Counted from the stretch's first letter, positions 26,864 through 35,778 are shown. The stretch is DNA of 64,000 nucleotides from Nostoc spongiaeforme FACHB-130 (GCF_014698475.1 NZ_JACJTB010000019.1:1-64000); one strand, 5' to 3'. Notes: generated by a model not told the origin, from the sequence alone. Translations and numbers: made by a program.

Positions 26864-29800
26864 ATGGCATCTACTGTTACTACTGCTACAAAACAAACTC
26901 TAGTCATTATTGATGCAGGAATTGATGACTATCAAATACTACAGTCAGGCATCCTACCCACAGCTAAAGTTACCGTCCTCAACAAACATATAGATGGTAT
27001 TGCTCAAATCAGCGCCCTGTGCAGAAACTACCCAGCAGCCAGTATCCAAATAATTGCCCACGGTAGCCCAGGTTGCTTGCAACTAGGTAATAGCCAACTC
27101 AATTTAGATAACCTCCACAGCTACAGCCAACAACTACAACAATGGCAAGCCGCAGAAATCCTCATCTATGGGTGTGAAGTTGCCAAAGGAGAACAAGGTA
27201 AAAGATTTATCCAAAAGCTGCACCAAAATACCAAGGCGAATATTGCTGCCTCAGCCGGGAAAATTGGCAACGCCCAACAAGGGGGAAGTTGGGAACTAGA
27301 ACACAAGCTAGGGGAAATCACCTCACAGGTGGCGTTAACAGCAGAAATTCAACAAGCCTACCCTGGAGTGCTAGTGACCTTTGCCACCGCCACTAACTTC
27401 ACCGTCGGCAGTAACCCCCAGTCAGTCACAGTGGCAGACTTCAACGGCGACGGCAACCTCGACTTGGTTACTGCTAACTCCAACAGTGATAACGTCTCTG
27501 TGCTTTTAGGTGATGGTACAGGTAGCTTTAGCACACCCACCAACTTCACCGTTGGCACTAGTCCCACCTCAGTCACAGTGGGAGACTTCAATAGCGACGG
27601 CAACCTTGATTTGGCTGTTGCTAACCCGAGCAGCGACAACATCTCTGTGCTTTTAGGCGATGGCTTAGGTAGCTTCGGCACCGCCACTAACTTTACCGTC
27701 GATACTACTCCGATCTCAGTCACAGTAGCAGATTTCAACGGCGACGGTAAACTCGACTTGGCTGTTGCTAACTACAGCAGCAGTAACGTCTCATTGCTTT
27801 TAGGCGACGGCTCAGGGAACTTCGGCACTGCCAGTAACTTCAGTGCCGACTTTCATACCCAGTCAGTCACGGTGGGAGACTTCAACGGCGACGGCCAGCT
27901 CGATTTAGCTACTGCTAACGAAGGCAGCAACAACGTCTCGGTGTTATTAGGCGACGGTACAGGCAACTTCGGCACCGCCACCAACTTCACCGTTGGCAGT
28001 AGTCCTTGGTCAGTCACGGTGGGAGACTTCAACGGCGACGGCCAGCTCGACTTGGTTACTGCTAACGAAGGCAGCCTCAACGTCTCAGTGTTGTTAGGCG
28101 ACGGCTCAGGCAACTTCGGCACCGCAACCAGCTTCAGCGTCGGCAGTAGTCCCAGATCAGTTACAGTGAGAGACTTCAACGGCGATGGTAAGCTCGACTT
28201 GGCTGTTGCTAACTTCAACAACAGCAACGTCTCAGTGCTGTTAGGTGATGGTACAGGCAACTTCGGCACCGCAACCAACTTCACCGTCGACACTAATCCC
28301 AGCTCAGTCACAGTGGGAGACTTCAACGGCGATGGTAAGCTCGACTTGGCTGTTGCTAACTTCAACAACAGCAACGTCTCAGTGCTGTTGAGTACCACCA
28401 AAATCAGCATTGCTGCCGGTACTAACCCCAAAGAAGGCATTGCAGATGGCACGTTTACCATTACCCTCGATTCTCCTGCCCCAAATGGTGGCTTAACCGT
28501 CAACTTTAACACCAACAGTAGCACCGCCACTACAACCACCGACTACACTCTAGAAGCCGGCACAAATATTACTGCTGTCTCAGGCAACACTTTCACCATT
28601 GCCGCCGGAGAAACTACTGCCACCTTAAGAGTTGTAGCTGTAGCTGATAATGTAACCGACCCCAACGAAACAGTTATTCTTAATCTAGAATCTGGCTCAA
28701 ACTACATCCTGAGCGCAAATAACACCGCTACTTTAACAATTGTAGAACCTGTTGCCCCGGTCATTACTCTTACCAGTACAAATCTCATCACCTACACAGA
28801 AAATGATGCGGCTACAGCGATCGACTCTAGCCTCATCGTTAATGATGTTAATTCCAGCGACCTAAATAGTGCCACCATCAGCATTACCAGTGGTTTTGCA
28901 CCAGATCAAGACATCCTTGAGTTCACAGATCAAAATGGTATCACTGGCAGTTATAGCGATGGTGTTTTGACTTTAACTGGTACTGCCACAGTTACCGAAT
29001 ATCAAACCGCACTACGAAGTATTAAATATCGCAACACCAGCGATAACCCTAGTACCACCACCCGCACCATTAGTTTTGTTGCCAATGATGGCGACCTAGA
29101 TAGCAATACTGTTACCCGCAATATTAGTGTGAGTCCAGTCAATGATGCCCCTATTATCATTGCTACTAGCCGCACCCTCGACTACACAGAAAACGCCACT
29201 ACAGCCATTGACTCTAACCTGACAGTGATTGATCCTGACTCCACAAACCTGACTGGTGCCACCGTCAGTATTACTAGTGGTTTTGTCAGCACAGAAGACA
29301 TTTTGAGCTTTACTAATCAAAACGGCATTACTGGCAGATACAGCAACGGGGTTTTAACTTTAACTGGTACTGCTACTGTTGCCCAATATCAAGAGGCACT
29401 GCGAAGTATTACATATCGCAATAGCAGCGATAACCCCAGCACTGTCACCCGCACCATCAGCTTTGTCGTCAATAATAACTTGTCCAGTAATACTGCCACT
29501 CGTAATATTAATGTAAGTTCAGTCAATGATGCCCCTGTTGTTGTTACTACAAAAAATGCTGTTAAATATATCAACAACAGCAGCATAAATATTGACTCTA
29601 ACATTACTGTTACCGACGTTGATTCCCCTAACTTAACTATTGCCGTAATTCGCATTAATGATGGTTTTAACAGCCTAGAAGACATTCTTGATTTCACTGA
29701 GCAAAACGGCATAAAGGGCGACTACGATAATGGTTTTTTAACCTTAAGTGGTACTGCCACAGTTGCTCAATATCAAGCAGCACTGCGAAGTATTAAATAT

Positions 29801-30952
29801 CGCAACAGGAGCAATAACCCCAGCGTTGGCATCCGCACTATCAGTTTTCTTGTTTATGATGGCTCCGCCGAGAGTATTGCTGTTACTCGTAATGTGAATG
29901 TGGGGATAAATGAAGCAACAGGATTGACTAACCCCAAAGATGATGTCTTTTTCTTGTCAGGTGAAAATCAAAAAGTCAGACTAAAAGTCCAGTTGACTGG
30001 ATGTAGTGCCAATGTCGTCAATGAACTGGGTTTATTTACTGTTGATGATGCTCAAGGTACGATTGACGGTATTGCTCCTGGTGCAAATGGTTATGCCGAA
30101 GCCGCATTAACAAGGTCAAGGGTAATTTTATCGGCACTAAATAATAACCCCAATGGCTTTGACTATAACAATCTCAGCAGCATACTGGAACTAGATGGTA
30201 GTCAGGATTTCCGCTTTTTATTAGTGACTGACGGTACACTTGATTCTGTACGCAACAATCCCGGCTTAATTAACAAGTTACTGTTTTCTAGTGTCACCAC
30301 ACAAAAAATTACTGACTTGGGTGAAAATACTTTCTCTATAGGTTGGAAAGACCCTTTTAATAACAATGCGACAGAGTTTAATCATTTAGTGGTGAGAGTT
30401 CAGCAAACAGATCAAGATTTACCTTTGGGTACAAATCTGCAAAATGATTTCCAAGGGGAACTTATTGATTTACGAGATGTACAAACTGCCGTTAAAGCCG
30501 AATTTTCTGTTTACAGAGAAGCAGCCTACGACAACTATGTCGGCTTTTATCAGGTAGTTGATGAAAATGGGGGAATTGATACCAATGGTGACGGTACGGT
30601 TGATTTACTTACAGGACAAGCAGGCTATATTGAAGCGGCGGTGCGTAATCGAGTAGCTGGGATTGATTTGGCTGTGAGTAATCAAGGTAGCGCCTCTTTT
30701 ACTGGTACTTTCCAACCAGGGGGAATATTTATTCCCTTCATTATTGTGAATGGTCGTCCCGATGCACTGTTAGATAGTAATCCAAATAATAATCCGGCAA
30801 TTTATTTCCCGTTTTTGGGTGCTAATGCTGACAAAGCTGATCACATTCGCTTATTAGGAAATAATACCTTTGGTTTTGAAGATTTATCTGGTGGTGGCGA
30901 TCGCGACTTTAATGATTTAATTGTCAAAATAAATCTTTCAACCGTGGTGTAG
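26864..30952 (+). CDS. large surface protein: DUF4347, seven FG-GAP repeats, Calx-beta, cadherin-like repeats, DUF4114
   Basis: A 1362-residue protein. DUF4347 is at about 12-170 (IIAHGSPGCLQLG, LIYGCEVAKGEQG). Then come exactly seven 49-residue FG-GAP repeats (about 171-515), each with a calcium-type loop DFNGDGxLDL, enough for one seven-bladed propeller. A Calx-beta domain is at about 520-610, then three repeats of about 115 residues ending in VNDAP, and a C-terminal DUF4114 region with GFEDLSGGGDRDFNDL. There is no classical signal peptide; relatives are thought to be exported adhesins. Repeats 6 and 7 share 72 identical bases, a sign of recent duplication. Confidence 0.85.
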   Translation: MASTVTTATKQTLVIIDAGIDDYQILQSGILPTAKVTVLNKHIDGIAQISALCRNYPAASIQIIAHGSPGCLQLGNSQLNLDNLHSYSQQLQQWQAAEILIYGCEVAKGEQGKRFIQKLHQNTKANIAASAGKIGNAQQGGSWELEHKLGEITSQVALTAEIQQAYPGVLVTFATATNFTVGSNPQSVTVADFNGDGNLDLVTANSNSDNVSVLLGDGTGSFSTPTNFTVGTSPTSVTVGDFNSDGNLDLAVANPSSDNISVLLGDGLGSFGTATNFTVDTTPISVTVADFNGDGKLDLAVANYSSSNVSLLLGDGSGNFGTASNFSADFHTQSVTVGDFNGDGQLDLATANEGSNNVSVLLGDGTGNFGTATNFTVGSSPWSVTVGDFNGDGQLDLVTANEGSLNVSVLLGDGSGNFGTATSFSVGSSPRSVTVRDFNGDGKLDLAVANFNNSNVSVLLGDGTGNFGTATNFTVDTNPSSVTVGDFNGDGKLDLAVANFNNSNVSVLLSTTKISIAAGTNPKEGIADGTFTITLDSPAPNGGLTVNFNTNSSTATTTTDYTLEAGTNITAVSGNTFTIAAGETTATLRVVAVADNVTDPNETVILNLESGSNYILSANNTATLTIVEPVAPVITLTSTNLITYTENDAATAIDSSLIVNDVNSSDLNSATISITSGFAPDQDILEFTDQNGITGSYSDGVLTLTGTATVTEYQTALRSIKYRNTSDNPSTTTRTISFVANDGDLDSNTVTRNISVSPVNDAPIIIATSRTLDYTENATTAIDSNLTVIDPDSTNLTGATVSITSGFVSTEDILSFTNQNGITGRYSNGVLTLTGTATVAQYQEALRSITYRNSSDNPSTVTRTISFVVNNNLSSNTATRNINVSSVNDAPVVVTTKNAVKYINNSSINIDSNITVTDVDSPNLTIAVIRINDGFNSLEDILDFTEQNGIKGDYDNGFLTLSGTATVAQYQAALRSIKYRNRSNNPSVGIRTISFLVYDGSAESIAVTRNVNVGINEATGLTNPKDDVFFLSGENQKVRLKVQLTGCSANVVNELGLFTVDDAQGTIDGIAPGANGYAEAALTRSRVILSALNNNPNGFDYNNLSSILELDGSQDFRFLLVTDGTLDSVRNNPGLINKLLFSSVTTQKITDLGENTFSIGWKDPFNNNATEFNHLVVRVQQTDQDLPLGTNLQNDFQGELIDLRDVQTAVKAEFSVYREAAYDNYVGFYQVVDENGGIDTNGDGTVDLLTGQAGYIEAAVRNRVAGIDLAVSNQGSASFTGTFQPGGIFIPFIIVNGRPDALLDSNPNNNPAIYFPFLGANADKADHIRLLGNNTFGFEDLSGGGDRDFNDLIVKINLSTVV

Positions 30953-30969
30953 ATTTTCTATTCATTGTC

Positions 30970-31003
30970 AAGAAAGTGGAGGATTCATACCCGCCACTTT
31001 CTT
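30970..31003. terminator. bidirectional terminator between the surface protein gene and rtcB
   Basis: A perfect 10-base inverted repeat, AAGAAAGTGG and CCACTTTCTT, lies between two convergent stop codons (30952 and 31016), with a short T-rich tail on each side. Confidence 0.7.
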
Positions 31004-31015
31004 ATCCTGGTTACT

Positions 31016-32608
31016 TTAACCCTTGACACACACAACTTGCTTGAGTGTCGCCACAACTTCGACTAAATCAGATTGATTTTCCATTACTTGCTCAATTGGT
31101 TTATAAGCACCTGGAATTTCATCCAAAACATCATTATCTTTGCGACATTCTACACCTTTAGTCTGTTCAATTAAGTCATCAAGTGTGTAGACATTTTTGG
31201 CTTTATTTCTGGATAATAATCTGCCAGCACCATGACTACAAGAACAGAAACTATGAGCATTACCTTTGCCTTTGACAATGAAAGATTTCGCCCCCATTGA
31301 ACCAGGAATAATCCCATAATCTTCTGTCTGGGCGCGGACTGCTCCTTTACGAGTGACATACACATCTTCGCCAAAATGTACTTCTTTTTCGGCGTAATTG
31401 TGATGACAATTTACCTGCAATAAAGGTTTAGTTACTTTTCCACCCGCCAAATGTTTTTCAATAATGTGCTTAAAACGCATCATCATCACATCGCGGTTGA
31501 AACGTGCATAGTCTTGCGCCCATTGCAAATCATTCCAGTAAGCTTGAAATTCTGGTGTATTTGCCACAAAATAAGCTAAATCTGGGTCAGGTAAATTATT
31601 CCCCGCCATCTTGGCTAATTCTTTGGCAGTATTAATGTGACATTGAGCTAACTTATTCCCGATGTTACGTGAACCAGAATGTAACATTAGCCAAACTTGG
31701 TTCTCTGTATCGAGGCACACTTCAATAAAATGATTCAATTTGTTACTGATTGCTGGCTTAATTTATTAAGTCTCCATAGCCTCATTTCTACACTACTGGG
31801 ACTTACGCAATAACTCTCTAAAACTCTTATAACTTCGTGTCCTTTGCGTCCTTTGCAGTTCGTTTATTTATACTTCTGCGTAAGTCCTGACTATTTTGAT
31901 TTTTATTAAGCACTTTCAATAAATGAAAGTAGCAATCGATCAAGTCATTTCTGCTTGATTCTATACCTTCTTGTTCGGTATAGTTCGGAGCACACCTTCA
32001 TCCTAAATTATTAGCTATTTAGGATGCCCAAGTCCCTCTGCTCTCTACGGGGCGTTTTACCGCTTCCCTCGGTATTAGCAATCTCAGCTTTCACCGATTT
32101 GGACGAGTTTTGATTACTGTATTACTACAGTAAGGGGCAATCTTTCACCCCCACCAAGAGAACCCATTTGTTTCATCGATTTATTTTCCAAGTCCTGCAC
32201 TCCAGGGTGCAAATCTTGGAAATCATGCCAACGTTGCCAGTTAGTAACTGATTTTTCAATCTCTTTATTTTCGTTGAAACCTGTGGGAATTGCTGCTTCA
32301 ATATCAAGGCGAATTTTTTTGAGTTTGCCTTCTAATTTATCGCCACTAAATGGCATTTTGATAGCACACATCCCACAACCAAGATCCACGCCCACAGCAG
32401 CAGGAATGATGGCATTTTTAGTAGCAATTACAGAACCAACTAAAGCACCTTTTCCTAAATGCACATCTGGCATTAAGGCGACGTGTTTAAATACAAATGG
32501 TAGTGATGCCACATTTTGCGCCATCTTGGTTTCATCACTTGCTAAAGGATGATTTGCCCAAGATAGAACAGGTGTTTGTGTATTAATTTCTAAGTTTTCG
32601 TAAGGCAT
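31016..32608 (-). CDS. rtcB: RtcB RNA ligase, gene split by a group I intron
   Basis: Two exons: 32608-32147 (154 codons) and 31735-31016 (239 codons plus stop). Spliced, they give a normal 393-residue RtcB. The join reads SLGGG then NHFIEVC, exactly the conserved RtcB sequence, with no residue lost or gained. Metal and GMP-site motifs are present: DVHLGKG, GVDLGCGM, HSGSRNIG, NCHHNYAE and CSHGAGRLLSR. RtcB joins 2',3'-cyclic phosphate RNA ends to 5'-OH ends in RNA repair. Without splicing, exon 1 runs into a stop after ten intron codons. It is transcribed away from the methyltransferase at 32814. Confidence 0.9.
31736..32146 (-). ncRNA. group I self-splicing intron in rtcB
   Basis: A 411-base intron. 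The 5' exon end GGGGGU pairs with intron GCCCCU (nt 9-14), giving P1 with a U-G at the splice site. The last intron base is G, and intron GAUU (nt 5-8) pairs with 3'-exon AAUC as P10. Core helices: P3 GUCC/GGAC (43-46, 112-115), P4 UCGGU/ACCGA (50-54, 74-78), P6 (79-98), P7 GAGCA/UGCUC (104-108, 155-159), P8 CAUCCUAAAU/AUUUAGGAUG (121-130, 139-148), and P9 CUAUACC/GGUAUAG. The order and joining segments resemble the Azoarcus tRNA intron. It has no homing endonuclease ORF. A MITE sits in the 3' periphery. Confidence 0.92.
31799..31887. mobile_element. MITE-like insertion inside the group I intron
   Basis: An 89-base unit with perfect 11-base inverted ends, GGACTTACGCA and TGCGTAAGTCC. It is about 85 percent like the repeat at 5228-5316 by eye. 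It lies after P9 of the intron, outside the catalytic core, so splicing could survive it. Confidence 0.75.
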
Positions 32609-32813
32609 TTTGTTGATTTAGATATATTGGATGGTGATAATTCTGCTGTAAATCAAGTTTTGCATTGAGTTTCGATAAATTGCCTGCATAATAACACTTG
32701 TAATATAGTTGTAATACAAAAATTAGATGAATGTCAATTCTGGTGCTTGGTGAGCAAAGCAGATTTTGGCAAGATACATTAAAATTTGTCAAGAAAATGA
32801 CTAAATAAATATT

Positions 32814-33728
32814 ATGGCAACGGCTCAAGATACCATCTGGGAACGTTTTTTATCTCCGGTAGTGCGTTTTCTGATTGATGAGGAGAAGTTAAAAAGATAC
32901 GCGCTGAGTATTGATTGGGAAAAAGAGGGCGATCGCATTCGTTCTGCCGATGTTACAATTCCTGCGTACTACAAGCAAAATTTTCACGGTATCAAAGGCG
33001 GATATCTCAATTCTAGTGCGGCGGTAAGTTATGACCCAATTACGGAATACGCCCTACCACCGAATGAAACTTGGGTGCGTCAAGCATTGATTGATGCGGT
33101 AAAAGTTCAACCAAGGCGCATACTTGATTTGGGTTGTGGTACGGGTTCCACAACTTTGATGTTAAAACAAGCTTTCCCCCAAGCCGAAGTGATTGGTTTG
33201 GACTTGTCGCCATATATGCTAGTGAGGGCAGAGGATAAAGCCAGAACTGCCAATTTAAATATTATCTGGCGACATGGCAACGCCGCGCAAACCCATTTCC
33301 CCGATGCTTCGTTTGATTTAGTTACCGCGTCTTTACTATTTCACGAAACCCCAAGTGCAGTTACCCAAGCAATTTTGCAAGAAAGCTTTCGGTTATTAGT
33401 AGCTGGTGGACAAGTTTTAATTTTAGATGGCAGTCAAAAAACCCTGCGTCAATTAGATTGGCTGAATAATATCTTTGAGGAACCCTATATTCATGAGTAT
33501 GCTGCTGACAGTGTAGATGCGCGTCTGGGTGCGGCGGGGTTTCAAGGGGTACGGACTGACGATGTTTGGTGGATACATCAAGTCAGTAGCGGGATAAAAC
33601 CAACTATGATTACAGGTTCAGCTATGCAAGCCACAGTCCGCCAGAGTAGTAAGGGATCAACAGACAGCACAATAGATAATAATGATTTGGAGGGTTTAGA
33701 ATCTCCAGTATTTGGCATAACGGCATGA
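32814..33728 (+). CDS. class I SAM-dependent methyltransferase
   Basis: A 304-residue methyltransferase. Motif I ILDLGCGTGS is at about 102-111, and the acidic SAM-ribose contact is VIGLDLSPYML near 124-134. DLVTASLLFHE is motif IV, and the post-motif region is LLVAGGQVLILDG. The roughly 90-residue N-terminal extension and polar C-terminal tail are not diagnostic. Its stop overlaps the start of the HAD gene by 4 bases (ATGA), so the two are translationally coupled. Confidence 0.82.
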   Translation: MATAQDTIWERFLSPVVRFLIDEEKLKRYALSIDWEKEGDRIRSADVTIPAYYKQNFHGIKGGYLNSSAAVSYDPITEYALPPNETWVRQALIDAVKVQPRRILDLGCGTGSTTLMLKQAFPQAEVIGLDLSPYMLVRAEDKARTANLNIIWRHGNAAQTHFPDASFDLVTASLLFHETPSAVTQAILQESFRLLVAGGQVLILDGSQKTLRQLDWLNNIFEEPYIHEYAADSVDARLGAAGFQGVRTDDVWWIHQVSSGIKPTMITGSAMQATVRQSSKGSTDSTIDNNDLEGLESPVFGITA

Positions 33729-34453
33729 GTTTAAAGGCAGTTCTGTTTGATTTTAATGGTGTCATCATTAACGATGAACGCATTCACCTGCAATTAATCG
33801 ATGAGATTCTCGTGAATGAGAATCTCCAACCCCAAAAACCCCAAGAACGTCAGACTTGTTTGGGCAGGAGCGATCGCGCTTGTTTTCAAGAACTGCTGGC
33901 AAATCGCGGTAGAGTAGTCACGGAAGAGTATCTCAACCAGCTACTTCACCGCAAAGCTGAAGCTTATGTGCTGGAACTGGAAAAATTAGAGAAACTGCCC
34001 ATATATTCAGGTGTAGAAGATTTAATTTATCAGGTGCGATCGCAAAATCTTTATTTAGGTTTAGTGAGTGGCGCACTCCGCAAAGAAATAGAATTAGTAC
34101 TCAACCGCGCCAAACTTGCAGAATACTTTACAGTTATTGTCGCAGGCGACGACATCACCACCAGTAAACCCAAACCAGATGGTTATTTGTTAGCAGTGCA
34201 ACGCTTTAACCAACAATATCCCGAATTAAATTTGCAACCGCAAGAATGTATCGCCATTGAAGATACCCCCGCAGGTATCCAAGCAGCAAAACTAGCCAAC
34301 ATGAAAGTTGTGGGTGTAGCCAATACCTATCCTTTCCACATGCTTCAGCGTTGCTGTAACTGGACTGTAGATTATTTGACTGATTTAGAACTCGAACGAG
34401 TGCAGAACGTGTTTTCTGGCAAAGAACCTCAGCCAAGGGTAAGTGAATGTTAG
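33725..34453 (+). CDS. HAD-superfamily hydrolase (PGM-like)
   Basis: A 242-residue HAD protein with a helical cap typical of the beta-phosphoglucomutase/phosphatase subgroup. Motif I reads DFNGVI, with Asn where most members have the second catalytic Asp. Motif II is the Ser in LVSGA, motif III the Lys in SKPKPDGYL, and motif IV IAIEDTPAGIQAA. The Asn change would be expected to weaken classical phosphatase chemistry or shift the reaction. It overlaps the methyltransferase by 4 bases and lies 14 bases upstream of tRNA-Ala. Confidence 0.82.
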   Translation: MSLKAVLFDFNGVIINDERIHLQLIDEILVNENLQPQKPQERQTCLGRSDRACFQELLANRGRVVTEEYLNQLLHRKAEAYVLELEKLEKLPIYSGVEDLIYQVRSQNLYLGLVSGALRKEIELVLNRAKLAEYFTVIVAGDDITTSKPKPDGYLLAVQRFNQQYPELNLQPQECIAIEDTPAGIQAAKLANMKVVGVANTYPFHMLQRCCNWTVDYLTDLELERVQNVFSGKEPQPRVSEC

Positions 34454-34467
34454 AATACTCTGGTAGC

Positions 34468-34540
34468 GGGGAATTAGCTCAGTTGGTAGAGTGCTGCGAT
34501 CGCACCGCAGAGGTCAGGGGTTCGAGTCTCCTATTCTCCA
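34468..34540 (+). tRNA. tRNA-Ala (CGC)
   Basis: A 73-base cloverleaf. Acceptor GGGGAAT pairs with ATTCTCC and has a G3-U70 wobble, the alanine identity mark. The D-stem is GCTC/GAGT; the anticodon stem is CTGCG/CGCAG around loop ATCGCAC (anticodon CGC); the T-stem is AGGGG/CTCCT with loop TTCGAGT. The terminal CCA is not encoded. A HIP1 octamer, GCGATCGC (34496-34503), covers the anticodon. The 3' half, from 34492 on, is the integration site of the element to its right and is restored exactly by it. Confidence 0.93.
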
Positions 34541-34542
34541 TT
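34492..34542 (+). repeat. attL, 51-base direct repeat
   Basis: Runs from TGCTGCGATCGC in the anticodon stem through the tRNA 3' end to CTCCATT. It is identical to 42302-42352. Confidence 0.92.
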
Positions 34543-34570
34543 AAGGCTTTGCCTTCTAAGATTACTAAGG

Positions 34571-34620
34571 CTGTCCTAACTGTCCTAATGCTGTCCTAAT
34601 GGTATTTCATGCTTAGGACA
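34571..34620. promoter_or_regulatory. candidate arm-type integrase or excisionase sites
   Basis: CTGTCCTAA occurs three times directly (34571, 34580, 34591) and once inverted as TTAGGACA (34613-34620), about 30-80 bases inside attL. Related CTGTCCTAG and ATGTCCTAA lie at 42225-42244, near attR. Such sites often bind the integrase N-terminal domain. Confidence 0.45.
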
Positions 34621-34707
34621 ATAACAAGTGGTGTCTAAGTCATCCCTTTGACTAGTATGAGTCATTATTAACCCTGACACTTTATAGGTATCTAACTGAT
34701 ATCTCCT

Positions 34708-34860
34708 ATGAAATCTAAAAGGATACCCATAGCCCTAAATGATAAACTCTATTCCCAACTACAAGTCTTGGCTAACTCCCATAGCATCTCTATGGCAGCC
34801 CAGATCAGAATACTTATCAGTCAAGCAGTCTCAGATAACCCTAGAGACTACCCTGAGTAA
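34708..34860 (+). CDS. small RHH-type protein
   Basis: A 50-residue ORF beginning MKSKRIPIALNDKLYSQLQVLA and continuing SISMAAQIRILISQAV. This is the beta strand plus two helices of a CopG/Arc-type RHH DNA-binding domain. It is preceded by ATCTCCT. It ends where an overlapping frame continues as a coiled coil (34739-34957), so the pair could be one protein split by a frameshift. Confidence 0.6.
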   Translation: MKSKRIPIALNDKLYSQLQVLANSHSISMAAQIRILISQAVSDNPRDYPE

Positions 34861-34957
34861 CTTAAATGCAACCCTGGAAAGGATTGATAGCGCGGTTGAT
34901 GAGAATACCCAGGCGATCGCTAAGTTAACTAAGTATCTTGAGGATAAGGGATTATGA
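34739..34957 (+). CDS. coiled-coil ORF overlapping the RHH gene
   Basis: A 72-residue frame. Its last 45 residues (ITLETTLSNLNATLERIDSA, then DENTQAIAKLTKYLEDKGL) form a convincing coiled coil. Its first 40 codons lie wholly within the RHH gene in another frame and do not look like protein. RHH proteins on mobile elements often carry such a tail, so a frameshift between the two frames near 34830-34858, programmed or mutational, is likely. It overlaps the next gene by 4 bases (ATGA). Confidence 0.5.
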   Translation: MINSIPNYKSWLTPIASLWQPRSEYLSVKQSQITLETTLSNLNATLERIDSAVDENTQAIAKLTKYLEDKGL

Positions 34958-35205
34958 ATAAAGCTAGTATTTGGAAAGCCTTAACCCCAGAACAAAGACA
35001 GAGACTAAAGGAAGTATTAGCTAAGAAAGGTCATGTTAATGGTATCACCGAGGCTAGAGTAGACTTTGTAGATAACCTAAGCCCAGAGCAAAGGGCAGAT
35101 TTTATAAAACTTCAGCAGTTAGAGCAGTCCGCCAAGAGGGATAACCAATCGCCTAAGTTAAAAGTCAAATACCATAATGGCTCGGCTACTAGACCGCCTA
35201 AATAA
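34954..35205 (+). CDS. small hypothetical protein
   Basis: An 83-residue, basic, helix-rich protein with repeated PEQR motifs: ALTPEQRQRLKEVLAKKG and NLSPEQRADFIKLQQ. No family is recognised. Its ATG overlaps the preceding stop (ATGA), which supports translation of the upstream coiled-coil frame. Confidence 0.55.
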   Translation: MNKASIWKALTPEQRQRLKEVLAKKGHVNGITEARVDFVDNLSPEQRADFIKLQQLEQSAKRDNQSPKLKVKYHNGSATRPPK

Positions 35206-35410
35206 ACCCTTAAGACCCTTTAGGTTAACCCCTAGAGGGTTATTTGGTTTCTAAGGCGGGTAATAGGGCAGGCATAATACTGAAATCTACTCATAATAGG
35301 TTAACCTGGTGTGCCAGTTTATGCCTTAAATGTGCCAGTTATTGCTGACATCGGCTGATATTTAGGCTACAATGATGTCATAGATATCAAAGACATCAGA
35401 GGTTATCAAT

Positions 35411-35578
35411 ATGGCAGCCGACAAGAAAACCTTACCCTTGCGCCTTAGCTTAGATGAGTACCAAAAGCTAACTATGGATCACATAGCTTATATGGCTGAA
35501 ACCGGGCAAAGGGTCACTCTAACCGCCTACATCAAAATCATGCTTGACCTGCTAGAGCCAGCTAGTAAAGATAAATAA
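35411..35578 (+). CDS. small RHH-like protein
   Basis: A 55-residue ORF starting MAADKKTLPLRLSLDEYQKL and continuing TGQRVTLTAYIKIMLDLL, a plausible RHH beta strand and two helices. It lies in its own transcription window after the duplicated sequences around 35340-35400. Confidence 0.5.
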   Translation: MAADKKTLPLRLSLDEYQKLTMDHIAYMAETGQRVTLTAYIKIMLDLLEPASKDK

Positions 35579-35778
35579 ACCTTATTAACTCTGATACAAC
35601 CTATCAGAAACTTAAAAGACAGGGAAATATTTATAGATTAGCCTTTATTATCCTTAGTCTACCCAGAGATAAGCTGAGTTTATCCTAAATGGCTAGAACC
35701 CTGATTATTTGGTAGGGGTTTAGGTGACAATCAAGAAATGACAGTTTATTAGTAGTAAGGTCAATGAGGATTACAGGA

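Noticed and set aside
27358-28539. Long minus-strand frames opposite the FG-GAP repeats
   Set aside because: They are low-complexity repeats of LPSPLKSATV type, the reverse reading of a repetitive coding sequence.
31736-32146. rtcB as a frameshifted pseudogene, or a group II intron
   Set aside because: The exon join is exact and the group I core helices are complete. No group II 5' consensus or domain V is present.
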